In this document: piece after piece, positions 40,384 through 48,662 of the stretch
Layout of the letters: each line of letters opens with the position of its first letter
Numbering within the stretch: position 1 is the stretch's first letter
Position numbers and translations under genes: made by a program
Origin: Streptococcus gallolyticus subsp. gallolyticus DSM 16831
GTDB taxonomy: Bacteria > Bacillota > Bacilli > Lactobacillales > Streptococcaceae
DNA: 64,000 nt
Reading direction: 5' to 3'
Assembly (NCBI RefSeq): GCF_002000985.1
Contig: NZ_CP018822.1
Coordinates: 390,001 to 454,000 of the forward strand
The notes under the pieces: model-generated
Told to the model about the DNA's origin: nothing
The model's input: only the letters and a program-made list of their open reading frames with translations
Databases searched by the model: none

Positions 40384-41409
40384 ATGGTATTAGGAAAAGT
40401 AAGTGATTTTTTAATCAAGCATCAAAGATTGTTAACGTACTTAAGTATTTTTGCTGCGTTAATATTATTAATGCGCTTAGTGTATGATGATGTTTTGATT
40501 GACCATGATAATCCCATCGTTTTAGCAATCTTGATAGGAATACTAGTTCTTTGGACCCTAGCATCTTACCTTAATCGAAGACAGCATATGCTATCCCACT
40601 TTATCTTACAGAGTTCGAAACTTATTAACGTCTATGCTGTAGACTTAGATTATCGTTTTATTGCGGTTAATAAGAATGATATTCGGCTCATGGAAGAAAT
40701 CTTTTATTTCACTCCCAAAATTGGTGACTTTCCAATGAATTATCTTGATAGTGAAGATGCTGCGCGTTTAAAAGCAAATGTTGATCGTGCGAAAAAGGGT
40801 GAAACATTTACATTTATGGATACTATTAAGACAGGCGACAAAACGCTTTACTGGCAAAATATGTATTCTCCCATTTATAACAATCGCCAAAAAGTGATTG
40901 GTGTTTTTTGTTTTGTTCTTGATGTTACAGAGCAGAGACTTCATGAACTTGAAATACAGAGGATGGCATACGAAGATGTTTTAACACGGGTTCATAATCG
41001 ACGATATATTGAGCTTGCTTTTGAGGAATGTCTGACGCGTAAAGAAGAACAAATTACGGTTATTATATCTGATTTGGATAAATTCAAGGAAGCAAATGAT
41101 ACCTTTGGACATGCTACGGGGGATAAGATTCTAATTGAATTTGGTGATATTTTAACGAAGATAATGCCTGAAAGTGCTGTAATAGCAAGGTTAGGTGGAG
41201 ATGAATTTGCGGTTCTATTACCGGAAGTTTCTGAAAATCAAGCTGAATTTTTAATAAAACTTGTTCAAGCAGAAATGACTGTCAAAGATATGGGTGTCAC
41301 AGCATCTCTAGGTGCTTATACAGATTCTTATCAATCACATAAAACCTTCGTTGATTTTTGTGCAATGGCGGATAAGAAAATGTACGAAAATAAAAGTCAG
41401 AAAGGATAA
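40384..41409 (+). CDS. Membrane diguanylate cyclase (PAS-GGDEF)
   Basis: Synthesises c-di-GMP from two GTP. 341 residues: two TM helices (about 17-34 and 44-61), a PAS-like domain (about 72-186: VYAVDLDYRFIAVNK, YWQNMYSPIYNNRQKVIGVFCFVLDVTEQR), then GGDEF (about 195-338). Active features are intact: DVLTRVHNRR, metal-binding SDLDKFKEANDTFGHATGD, and LGGDEFAV at 270-277. The inhibitory I-site (RxxD at 262-265) reads PESA, so feedback inhibition is probably absent. First gene of a four-gene operon whose third product has a PilZ receptor domain. RBS GTGAGG. GGDEF proteins are rare in Streptococcus. The PAS ligand is unknown. Confidence 0.92.
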   Translation: MVLGKVSDFLIKHQRLLTYLSIFAALILLMRLVYDDVLIDHDNPIVLAILIGILVLWTLASYLNRRQHMLSHFILQSSKLINVYAVDLDYRFIAVNKNDIRLMEEIFYFTPKIGDFPMNYLDSEDAARLKANVDRAKKGETFTFMDTIKTGDKTLYWQNMYSPIYNNRQKVIGVFCFVLDVTEQRLHELEIQRMAYEDVLTRVHNRRYIELAFEECLTRKEEQITVIISDLDKFKEANDTFGHATGDKILIEFGDILTKIMPESAVIARLGGDEFAVLLPEVSENQAEFLIKLVQAEMTVKDMGVTASLGAYTDSYQSHKTFVDFCAMADKKMYENKSQKG

Positions 41410-41414
41410 AGCAG

Positions 41415-42482
41415 ATGATATATCAAGATGTTGTTATTGTTATTCCTGCCTATGAACCTGATGAACGTTTGTTGGAACTTTTGAAAAATATTCGTGACAA
41501 GGAAAATCACGCATTTGACATTGTTCTTGTTGATGACGGTAGTGGGGTGGAGTTTGCGTCGTTATTTGCAACAGCACAGAGTAACTATGCTTGTCATTTG
41601 CAAAGACACGCTGAAAATAAAGGAAAGGGTCGTGCTTTAAAAACGGCTATTTCATATATTTTGGACAATTTTCCTAATGCCAAAGGAATTGTGACGATTG
41701 ATTCTGATGGTCAACATACCTACGAAGACATGATGAAATGTTTGGCTGAATTTTTGCAACATCCTGATAGTTTGGTGCTGGGTGTTAGAACATTTGAAAA
41801 ATCTGTTCCTTTACGTAGTAAATTTGGAAATTTATTGACAAGAGACGTCTTGGGGGCTATGACAGGTATGAACGTTTCTGATACGCAAACAGGGCTTCGT
41901 GTGATTCCTATGTCATGGCTACCAAAACTCTTAACCGTGGAGGGTGAACGGTATGAATTTGAGATGAATATGTTACTTGAGGCAAAAGAGGAAAATATTC
42001 CGATTCGTGAAGTTGGTATTGCAACGATTTATTTGGATGAAAATCAGTCGTCGCATTTTGATGTGATTCGTGACTCGATTAGAATTTACAAGGTTTTCTT
42101 CAAGTACATTTTTTCATCATTGTTTTCCTTCTTGGTTGATATTGTTGCTTTTACGATTTTAATTTCTTTGTTTAATGGATTGAGTTTTAGTGCGGTGACG
42201 TTAGCTTCGATTTTAGCGCGTGCGATATCATCTGTTGTTAATTTCACCTTGAATCATAAAGTGGTCTTTAAACAAGGTCAATCAAATAGTGCGATAAAAT
42301 ACTTCACTTTGGTGGTAGTACAGATTGCTCTGTCAAGTTTATTGGTAACAGTTCTAGGAAATGCCTTGACGATGCTGCCAATTTCAGTGGTGAAGATTTT
42401 AGTTGATGGTACACTTTTCTTTGTCAGTTATTTTGTGCAAAAACATTTGATTTTTAGTGGAGGCGAGAATGAAAACCAGTAA
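41415..42482 (+). CDS. GT2 glycosyltransferase fused to a GtrA membrane domain
   Basis: 355 residues. The GT2 domain (1-225) has VVIVIPAYEPDE, VLVDDGSG and the DxD motif in TIDSDGQHTYED; it resembles dolichol/undecaprenyl-phosphate glycosyltransferases. The C-terminal GtrA domain (about 232-347, four helices: KYIFSSLFSFLVDIVAF, NFTLNHKVVFK) is linked to flipping or handling lipid-linked sugars. Likely role: making polyprenyl-phosphate-sugar for a later transferase that decorates an exported polymer. It starts 5 bp after the cyclase and overlaps the synthase gene by 14 bp. The sugar is unknown. Confidence 0.88.
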   Translation: MIYQDVVIVIPAYEPDERLLELLKNIRDKENHAFDIVLVDDGSGVEFASLFATAQSNYACHLQRHAENKGKGRALKTAISYILDNFPNAKGIVTIDSDGQHTYEDMMKCLAEFLQHPDSLVLGVRTFEKSVPLRSKFGNLLTRDVLGAMTGMNVSDTQTGLRVIPMSWLPKLLTVEGERYEFEMNMLLEAKEENIPIREVGIATIYLDENQSSHFDVIRDSIRIYKVFFKYIFSSLFSFLVDIVAFTILISLFNGLSFSAVTLASILARAISSVVNFTLNHKVVFKQGQSNSAIKYFTLVVVQIALSSLLVTVLGNALTMLPISVVKILVDGTLFFVSYFVQKHLIFSGGENENQ

Positions 42483-44694
42483 GAGGATACTCTATTTCGT
42501 TGCATTTGTAACGACTGCCTTTTATTTAACTTGGCGTTTGGTGGCGACTATTCCGTGGCATGATTCATGGTTTGCGCTGATTTTTGGGATTTTATTGTGG
42601 GGAAGTGAGGTAGTTTCAGCCATTACAGGATACATTCTCATTTGGAATAAGCAAAAGGACTTTGAGCTTGAAAAGCCTGAGATTGCTAAGGAGCGTTACC
42701 CAGATGTGGATGTTTTGATTGCAACGCATAATGAGGATCCAGAGTTGCTTTATAAGACGATTAATGCCTGCACTTTTATGGAATATCCTGATAAGTCTAA
42801 GGTGCATATCTACGTCTGTGATGATACCAATCGTCTAGAAGTTGCCAAATTGTCTGATGAGCTTGGTGTTGGTTATTTTGGTTTGGCGGATAATAAAGAT
42901 GCCAAATCAGGAAACTACAATAATGCTTTACGTCAGACGTCATCACCTTTGGTGGCGACATTTGATGCGGATATGATTCCTTATCGTGAATTCCTGTTGG
43001 AAACTGTGCCTTATTTTGTTGAACAAGTTGAGGCTTATGAAAATGGTGACGATTATGATAAGTCAAAAGTTGGTTTGATTCAAACGCCACAAAGTTTTTA
43101 CAATGCTGATATTTTCCAATTTAACTTGTTTTCAGAATCAACCTTACCAAACGAACAAGATTTCTTTTCCAAAGAAATTAATGTTTTCAATAATTCGCAC
43201 GGCGCAGCGGTTTATACGGGGTCTAATACGGTTATTTTCCGCAAGGCGATTGAAGATGTTGGTGGTTTTCCGACAGATACCATTACGGAGGATTTCGAGC
43301 TAGGTGTTCGGATGAATGCGGCTGGTTATGTAAATTATTCGACGAAAAGTCCAATGGCTAGCGGGTTAACGCCAACAGATTTGAAGAGTGTCATCAAACA
43401 GCGCGTGCGCTGGGGACGTGGCGTTATTCGCAGTAGCTACAATATGAATATCTTCTTTAATCCCAAATTGACAAAGGGGCAAAGAATTGTTTATATTAAT
43501 GGCTATCTTTACTGGTGGTCTTTCTTTAGACGGTTGTTGTATATCTTGGCGCCAATTTTATATACGGTTTTCCATGTGCGTGTGGTGGTGTCAAATATCT
43601 GGCTACTGTTCCTATTCTGGTTGCCAAGTTACGCCTTGACACGCTTGTCAATGCGAGAAGTCTCAAAACAATACCGAACACAGGTTTGGGGAGAAATTGT
43701 GGAAACGATTTTTGCTCCGTATTTGTTTATTCCCATGATGTTGGAGTCCTTTGGCATTAGCGAGAAAAAATTTAAGGTGACACGTAAGGGAAATGATACG
43801 TCGTGGACGTTGTACCTTTATGCGCTTCCTTATCTTGTTTTGTGGGGATTAGCCGTTTATGGTTTGGTGACTTTTAACTATGGAAAATTTGGTTCAGAGC
43901 TTTTTTATGGAAGTATTATCAGTTTTTGGTTGATTTATCATATTATCAATTTGACCTTTGCGATTTTCTGTGCGCTTGGTCGTCCGATTTATCGCTCAAG
44001 TGAGCGTTTTACTGTTGATGAAGCTATGGTTATTGAGGTTGATGATGATTCTTACCAAGTGAGAGTCTGTGATATTTCAGAAACGGGGATTTCATTCTAT
44101 ACGGATTTACCATTGTATTTGCCGAAAGAAAAAGAACTGACGCTTAATTTGCAATCACGTGATTACCATGCGAGAGTAAAAGGTCATGTTGTTCGTGTTT
44201 TTGCGATTGATAATGGTTGGCGCTACGGCGTTCAATTTTCAGAAGTTCCTGAAGCTGATAAGCGCGAATTTTATCAGTACATTTATGACCGCATTAATCA
44301 CAATCTTCCGAAGGAAAAAGACCCTTGGATGACAACATGGGATGATTTATTTGAGAACTTTAGTCAACGTTTCCAAAGTAATGAACGTCCTGTTTCAGCC
44401 TATGACCAAGTAGCTTTTCCGAAAGTTCGCGTCAATGAAGAGGTTCAAGTTGCTGGAAAAAAACGCCAGCTTAGAAAGACAGATTATTATTACATGACAT
44501 TTTCTGGAAAATTGACAAATCCTAAAAAAGAACCGAATGTCGCATTTACCTACAAAGATTTGCCAATTCAGTTGACTTTTGTGTCCTATGATATTGATAG
44601 AGACGAATCGCTTTATCAAGTTACCAATTTAGCGGATTTGGATAGCCTACCTGCTTTTAAAGCCTTGGCAAATGAATGGAGAGGGAGAGTATGA
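42469..44694 (+). CDS. BcsA-like processive glycan synthase with PilZ domain
   Basis: 741 residues. N-terminal helices (about 8-58), then GT2 catalytic motifs: VCDDT (118-119), FDADM (166-168), TED (273-275), QRVRW (311-315). Membrane helices follow (about 340-395 and 445-500), with the gating-loop motif FKVTRKG (435-441) known in cellulose synthase. A PilZ domain comes next (about 503-608): RPIYR (RxxxR, 505-509) and DISETG (DxSxxG, 535-540) are both intact, so c-di-GMP binding is expected. A further 130 residues at the C-terminus match nothing I know. BcsA FFCGS appears as VYTGS. No bcsB is present. The product may be cellulose, a mixed-linkage glucan or another glycan. ATG 42469 follows GGAGG. 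Confidence 0.92.
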   Translation: MKTSKRILYFVAFVTTAFYLTWRLVATIPWHDSWFALIFGILLWGSEVVSAITGYILIWNKQKDFELEKPEIAKERYPDVDVLIATHNEDPELLYKTINACTFMEYPDKSKVHIYVCDDTNRLEVAKLSDELGVGYFGLADNKDAKSGNYNNALRQTSSPLVATFDADMIPYREFLLETVPYFVEQVEAYENGDDYDKSKVGLIQTPQSFYNADIFQFNLFSESTLPNEQDFFSKEINVFNNSHGAAVYTGSNTVIFRKAIEDVGGFPTDTITEDFELGVRMNAAGYVNYSTKSPMASGLTPTDLKSVIKQRVRWGRGVIRSSYNMNIFFNPKLTKGQRIVYINGYLYWWSFFRRLLYILAPILYTVFHVRVVVSNIWLLFLFWLPSYALTRLSMREVSKQYRTQVWGEIVETIFAPYLFIPMMLESFGISEKKFKVTRKGNDTSWTLYLYALPYLVLWGLAVYGLVTFNYGKFGSELFYGSIISFWLIYHIINLTFAIFCALGRPIYRSSERFTVDEAMVIEVDDDSYQVRVCDISETGISFYTDLPLYLPKEKELTLNLQSRDYHARVKGHVVRVFAIDNGWRYGVQFSEVPEADKREFYQYIYDRINHNLPKEKDPWMTTWDDLFENFSQRFQSNERPVSAYDQVAFPKVRVNEEVQVAGKKRQLRKTDYYYMTFSGKLTNPKKEPNVAFTYKDLPIQLTFVSYDIDRDESLYQVTNLADLDSLPAFKALANEWRGRV

Positions 44695-46631
44695 TTAGTA
44701 TTGCTAGATTACTGTTGTTCTTTGTAATTACTATGGGGTATGATGCCTTTTTCCGTAATACTGTGAAGATGAATCGTCGTTTGACATGGGTGTTTACATT
44801 TTCGGTCATTACATTGGTATTGTACCTTGGTAGTTTGTTAGGCTTTATGTTGCAGACTGTGTATGCCATTTCTGTTTTAGGCTGTCTTTTGAGTCTTTAT
44901 TATCTTTGGGCGGTATGGAAAAAGAAATATCGCTTTAGGAGACTTGATTATATTGCGCTTGGAATGATGGCTTATTTGCTTTTGTTTGGAATAACGCTCT
45001 GGCATTCACCGCTTTTACATTATGATAATTTTACGCATTGGGCAACGATTGTAAAATTTTTCCATATCAATAATGCTTTGCCAACACAGCAGGATACGAT
45101 TATTAGTTATTATACCTATCCTGTTGGAAGTTCACTTTTCATTTATTTTTTCACGACTATCGTAGGCTTTTCAGAAGGCAGTATGTTGGTCGGGCAATTC
45201 TTCTTGATTGCTTCATCTCTTTATGCCATGTTTGCAGCACTTCGTGATGATCGACGTGTCTTAATGGTTAGCATGATTTTTGCTTCGTTTGCTGTTTTTA
45301 ATACGTTCAACGTTGCTATTCGATTAAATAATTTGCTGGTTGATTTTCTGCTTCCAGCCTTGGCCTTGGCAGCCATAGCAGGTTGTTTTGCCTATCGTAA
45401 TCGTTTCTGTTTTTTGTCGCTAAATACGGCGGTAATTCTTGGATTATTAAGTATCGTCAAAGTAAGTGGACTTTTCTTTGTCGCTCTCGTTTTAGTAGCT
45501 TATGTGGTTTGTATTGTGCGTTTACTTGTTCGTAAAAGAGCACGCTTAAAAGCACTAGTGCTGCTCATAATGACCTTGCTAGTCAGCTTTCTTCCCTTTG
45601 TTATTTGGCAAAAGCACGTGACGGATAATTTCCCAAATGCCTCAAGTGCCAAGCATGCGGTGTCCATGTCAGAACTTGGTCAGGTATTGACTGGGAATCT
45701 GTCAGGCGACCCACAAAAAATTATCACTCTTTTTGTCAAATCGGTGTTTACGTTTGACAGTTTGGCAAGCAATGGAATTTTGATAATCAATCTGATTATG
45801 CTGATTGCCTTTATTGTGATTGGCATTCGTTTGAAACATAAGAAATTTGTCTTGTTGACATGGGGATTTGTTAATATTTCGATTGTGACTTACTATATTG
45901 GCATTTTACTCATGTATTTGACAGCAATGCCGACTGATGAAGCGTTAGAATTAGCAGGATTTGAGCGCTATGCTTCGAGCATCGTTATCTTTGCTTTTGG
46001 TTGTTTGACCATGGCTTTAGCATGGGTAATGGACAAGTGTCTGTATGAAAAAATCATTAGTAAACGTAATGCTAGGTCTTACAAGAGCTTATTTAATAAA
46101 CGCTTGTACCAATATGTGAGCCTTGTTTTGACAGTTTATGCCATTGGAATGTTCTTGTCAGAAAATAATAGCATTGTTTACAATAACAATCAGGAAACAA
46201 ACGAGGTCGCAAAAGAAATTCATCAGCTTACTGGAAGTCAGAGTGATTCGTCAACGGATAGAATTTTGGTTGTAACAGCAGACAAGGAGAATGTAGATAG
46301 TTATTTTGTCCAATATGCTAGTCGTTATTATCTGTGGGATGTCAATGTTGATGCCAGAGAAAATTTTGTGTCGGCTGACCAAGAATTTTTAGATTTAATG
46401 GCATCATACAGCGACAGCGCAACAAGTTATTACCTCTGGAATGAAAATATCGATACTAGAGATGATTTCAATTTAACAGACGATGACTTTATTGCACTCT
46501 TAAAAACATATGACGAAGTCTTGATTTTAGATGACCATTATACGTTTAATGCCTTGACGAAAAAGCTTTTCGGTCGGACATATTCCCCAGGATTGTATAA
46601 AGTATCAGATATTCTTGCTGGAAAAGGGTAA
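44691..46631 (+). CDS. Large polytopic membrane protein, GT-C-like
   Basis: 646 residues with about a dozen hydrophobic helices through residue 490, then a soluble extracytoplasmic or C-terminal part (about 495-646) with two similar segments, YYLWDVNVDARENF and YYLWNENIDTRDDF. The first long loop carries LHYDNFTHWATI, an acidic/aromatic layout common in GT-C transferases that use polyprenyl-phosphate sugars. No closer family recognised. The start ATG 44691 overlaps the synthase stop (ATGA). Inferred role: transfer of the sugar made by the GT2-GtrA protein onto the polymer outside the cell, or export. Confidence 0.75.
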   Translation: MISIARLLLFFVITMGYDAFFRNTVKMNRRLTWVFTFSVITLVLYLGSLLGFMLQTVYAISVLGCLLSLYYLWAVWKKKYRFRRLDYIALGMMAYLLLFGITLWHSPLLHYDNFTHWATIVKFFHINNALPTQQDTIISYYTYPVGSSLFIYFFTTIVGFSEGSMLVGQFFLIASSLYAMFAALRDDRRVLMVSMIFASFAVFNTFNVAIRLNNLLVDFLLPALALAAIAGCFAYRNRFCFLSLNTAVILGLLSIVKVSGLFFVALVLVAYVVCIVRLLVRKRARLKALVLLIMTLLVSFLPFVIWQKHVTDNFPNASSAKHAVSMSELGQVLTGNLSGDPQKIITLFVKSVFTFDSLASNGILIINLIMLIAFIVIGIRLKHKKFVLLTWGFVNISIVTYYIGILLMYLTAMPTDEALELAGFERYASSIVIFAFGCLTMALAWVMDKCLYEKIISKRNARSYKSLFNKRLYQYVSLVLTVYAIGMFLSENNSIVYNNNQETNEVAKEIHQLTGSQSDSSTDRILVVTADKENVDSYFVQYASRYYLWDVNVDARENFVSADQEFLDLMASYSDSATSYYLWNENIDTRDDFNLTDDDFIALLKTYDEVLILDDHYTFNALTKKLFGRTYSPGLYKVSDILAGKG

Positions 46632-46684
46632 GTTTTCTAGCTTTATCAAGCATAAGTCTTGATATTTCAAATAAAATGTGCTAT

Positions 46685-46882
46685 TATAATAAAAAATATG
46701 TAGAAGGAGGCGGAGTTTGTGACTTCGCCTCTTGTGGTGCTTAAATCTCATTTTAGCTAAAAAGGCTAGTGATTACATGAGATTAGGAGCGAAGTTCTAC
46801 GATGAGACGCTACAAGTCCACTTCGTAGAAGTGAATGAGCGTAGTGAACTTTCTATTTTTGATTTTGAAGATAAAGGAGGGG
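46685..46882 (+). promoter_or_regulatory. Promoter and structured leader of the rimP-nusA-infB operon
   Basis: TATAAT (46685-46690; no well-spaced -35) begins a leader of nearly 190 nt with three hairpins: 46707-46715 with 46723-46731 (GAGGCGGAG/CTTCGCCTC), 46744-46751 with 46777-46784 (AATCTCAT/ATGAGATT, inner TAGC/GCTA), and 46795-46802 with 46823-46830 (TTCTACGA/TCGTAGAA). No T run follows any of them. The leader ends in AAAGGAGG before rimP. Confidence 0.6.
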
Positions 46883-46888
46883 ATTCTT

Positions 46889-47368
46889 ATCGCAAACGCA
46901 AATACAATCATTGATGTTGTTACAGAAGTGGTTGCACCAGCTATTAAAGAGCCGTTTGAATTGGTTGATGTCGAGTATGAGAAAATGGGGAGCGATTATG
47001 TGCTTAGCATTTTAATTGACAAACCAGAAGGGATTACGGTAGATGATACAGCAGAGTTGACTGAAATTATCAGCCCTTTGCTTGATGCGATTAAACCAGA
47101 CCCATTTCCAGAGCAGTATATGTTGGAAGTGTCTAGCCCTGGTTTAGAGCGTCCGTTAAAAACGAAAGAAGCTCTTGAAAAAGCTGTAGGTTCTTATGTC
47201 AATGTTAGTCTCTACAAAGCGATTGATAAAGTTAAGGTATTCCAAGGGGACCTTGTTGCTTTTGACGGTGACACATTGACCATTGATTATTTGGATAAAA
47301 CGCGGAAAAAAACAGTTGAAATTCCGTATTCGACAGTTGCAAAAGCGCGTTTGGCAGTGAAATTGTAG
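46889..47368 (+). CDS. rimP: Ribosome maturation factor RimP
   Basis: Assists 30S subunit maturation. About 159 residues from the chosen start; family core [39 protein letters not shown] and [11 protein letters not shown] is complete. The strong AAAGGAGG at 46873-46880 is not followed by any ATG, GTG or TTG: the in-frame codons are ATT (46883), CTT, ATC (46889). ATC has ideal spacing (8 bp), so a non-canonical AUC or AUU start is proposed. The first canonical in-frame start upstream, ATG 46835, lacks a ribosome binding site and would add leader-encoded residues. Confidence 0.85.
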   Translation: MANANTIIDVVTEVVAPAIKEPFELVDVEYEKMGSDYVLSILIDKPEGITVDDTAELTEIISPLLDAIKPDPFPEQYMLEVSSPGLERPLKTKEALEKAVGSYVNVSLYKAIDKVKVFQGDLVAFDGDTLTIDYLDKTRKKTVEIPYSTVAKARLAVKL

Positions 47369-47412
47369 TCAAGATTTACAAACTACAATCTGATTTTATT
47401 TAGATATAGACG

Positions 47413-47446
47413 AAAGGATACGCTCTACTGACCATGTAGAGCAATG
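47413..47446 (+). promoter_or_regulatory. Hairpin between Shine-Dalgarno and AUG of nusA
   Basis: AAAGGA (47413-47418) lies 25 bp from the ATG at 47444, too far for normal initiation, but a perfect hairpin GCTCTAC-TGACCAT-GTAGAGC (47422-47442) fills the gap and would bring them within a few bases. Confidence 0.7.
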
Positions 47447-48643
47447 AAAACAATGAGCAAAGAAATGCTAGAAGCCTTCCGTATTTTGGAAGAAGAAAAA
47501 CACATTAACAAAGAAGACATCATTGACGCTGTGAAAGAGTCTTTGAAATCAGCTTACAAACGTCGTTATGGTCAATCTGAATCATGTGTTATTGAATTCG
47601 ATGACAAAAAAGGTGATTTTAAAGTTTACACTGTTCGTGAAGTTGTTGAAGAAGTTTTTGATAGCCGTTTAGAAATCAGTTTGTCAGATGCGTTGAAAAT
47701 CAGTTCAGCTTATGAACTCGGTGATAAAATTCGTTTTGAAGAATCTGTTGCTGAATTTGGTCGAGTTGCTGCTCAATCAGCTAAACAAACAATCATGGAA
47801 AAAATGCGCCGTCAAATTCGTGAAGTAACTTACAATGAGTACAAACAACACGAAGGTGAAATCATGACTGGTACTGTTGAACGTTTTGACCAACGTTTCA
47901 TCTATGTTAACCTTGGTTCGCTTGAAGCGCAATTATCACACCAAGATCAAATTCCTGGTGAAACCTTCAAATCACATGACCGTATTGAAGTTTATGTTTA
48001 CAAAGTTGAAAACAATCCAAAAGGTGTCAACGTTTTTGTAAGCCGTAGCCATCCACAATTCATCAAACGCATTATGGAACAAGAAATTCCTGAAGTATTT
48101 GACGGAACAGTTGAAATCATGAGCGTTTCACGTGAGGCTGGAGACCGTACAAAAGTTGCTGTTCGTAGCCACAATCCAAACGTTGATGCTATCGGTACTA
48201 TCGTCGGTCGTGGTGGAAGCAACATCAAGAAAGTGATTAGCAAATTCCATCCAAAACGTTACGATGCCAAAGCTGGTGTTGAAGTGCCAATCGAAGAAAA
48301 TATCGATGTTATCCAATGGGTTGAAGATCCAGCAGAATTCATCTACAACGCCATTGCGCCAGCAGAAGTTGATATGGTTCTTTTTGACGAAGAAGACAGC
48401 AAACGTGCGACTGTTGTCGTTCCTGACAACAAATTGTCACTTGCTATCGGTCGCCGTGGACAAAACGTTCGTTTGGCAGCTCATTTAACTGGTTACCGTA
48501 TCGACATCAAATCTGCATCAGAATACGAAGCACTTGAAGCTGAACGTGAAGCAAACGCAGCTGTAGCACAAGAAGAAGTTGCACCTGTTGAAGAAGCAGC
48601 TGAATCTGTTGAAACTGAAGTTGTAGCAAACGACGCAGAGTAA
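47444..48643 (+). CDS. nusA: Transcription termination/antitermination factor NusA
   Basis: 399 residues: N-terminal polymerase-binding domain (SKEMLEAFRILEEEKH), S1 domain (about 135-200: GEIMTGTVERFDQRFIYVNLG), two KH domains (GTIVGRGGSNIKKV; LSLAIGRRGQNVRLAA), and an acidic Glu/Val/Ala tail. No C-terminal AR repeats, as in other Firmicutes. A second ATG at 47453 gives the MSKEML form common in databases. Operon with rimP and ylxR. Confidence 0.96.
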   Translation: MKTMSKEMLEAFRILEEEKHINKEDIIDAVKESLKSAYKRRYGQSESCVIEFDDKKGDFKVYTVREVVEEVFDSRLEISLSDALKISSAYELGDKIRFEESVAEFGRVAAQSAKQTIMEKMRRQIREVTYNEYKQHEGEIMTGTVERFDQRFIYVNLGSLEAQLSHQDQIPGETFKSHDRIEVYVYKVENNPKGVNVFVSRSHPQFIKRIMEQEIPEVFDGTVEIMSVSREAGDRTKVAVRSHNPNVDAIGTIVGRGGSNIKKVISKFHPKRYDAKAGVEVPIEENIDVIQWVEDPAEFIYNAIAPAEVDMVLFDEEDSKRATVVVPDNKLSLAIGRRGQNVRLAAHLTGYRIDIKSASEYEALEAEREANAAVAQEEVAPVEEAAESVETEVVANDAE

Positions 48644-48662
48644 AGAAAGATAGAGGTGTTTG

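Noticed and set aside
40083..46690. Integrative element using tRNA-Ser as attachment site
   Set aside because: No integrase gene and no repeat of the tRNA 3' end found at the other boundary. Only the position suggests gain.
46732..46914. 60-codon frame overlapping the rimP leader and start
   Set aside because: It spans the hairpins of the leader, lacks a ribosome binding site and shows no protein-like features.
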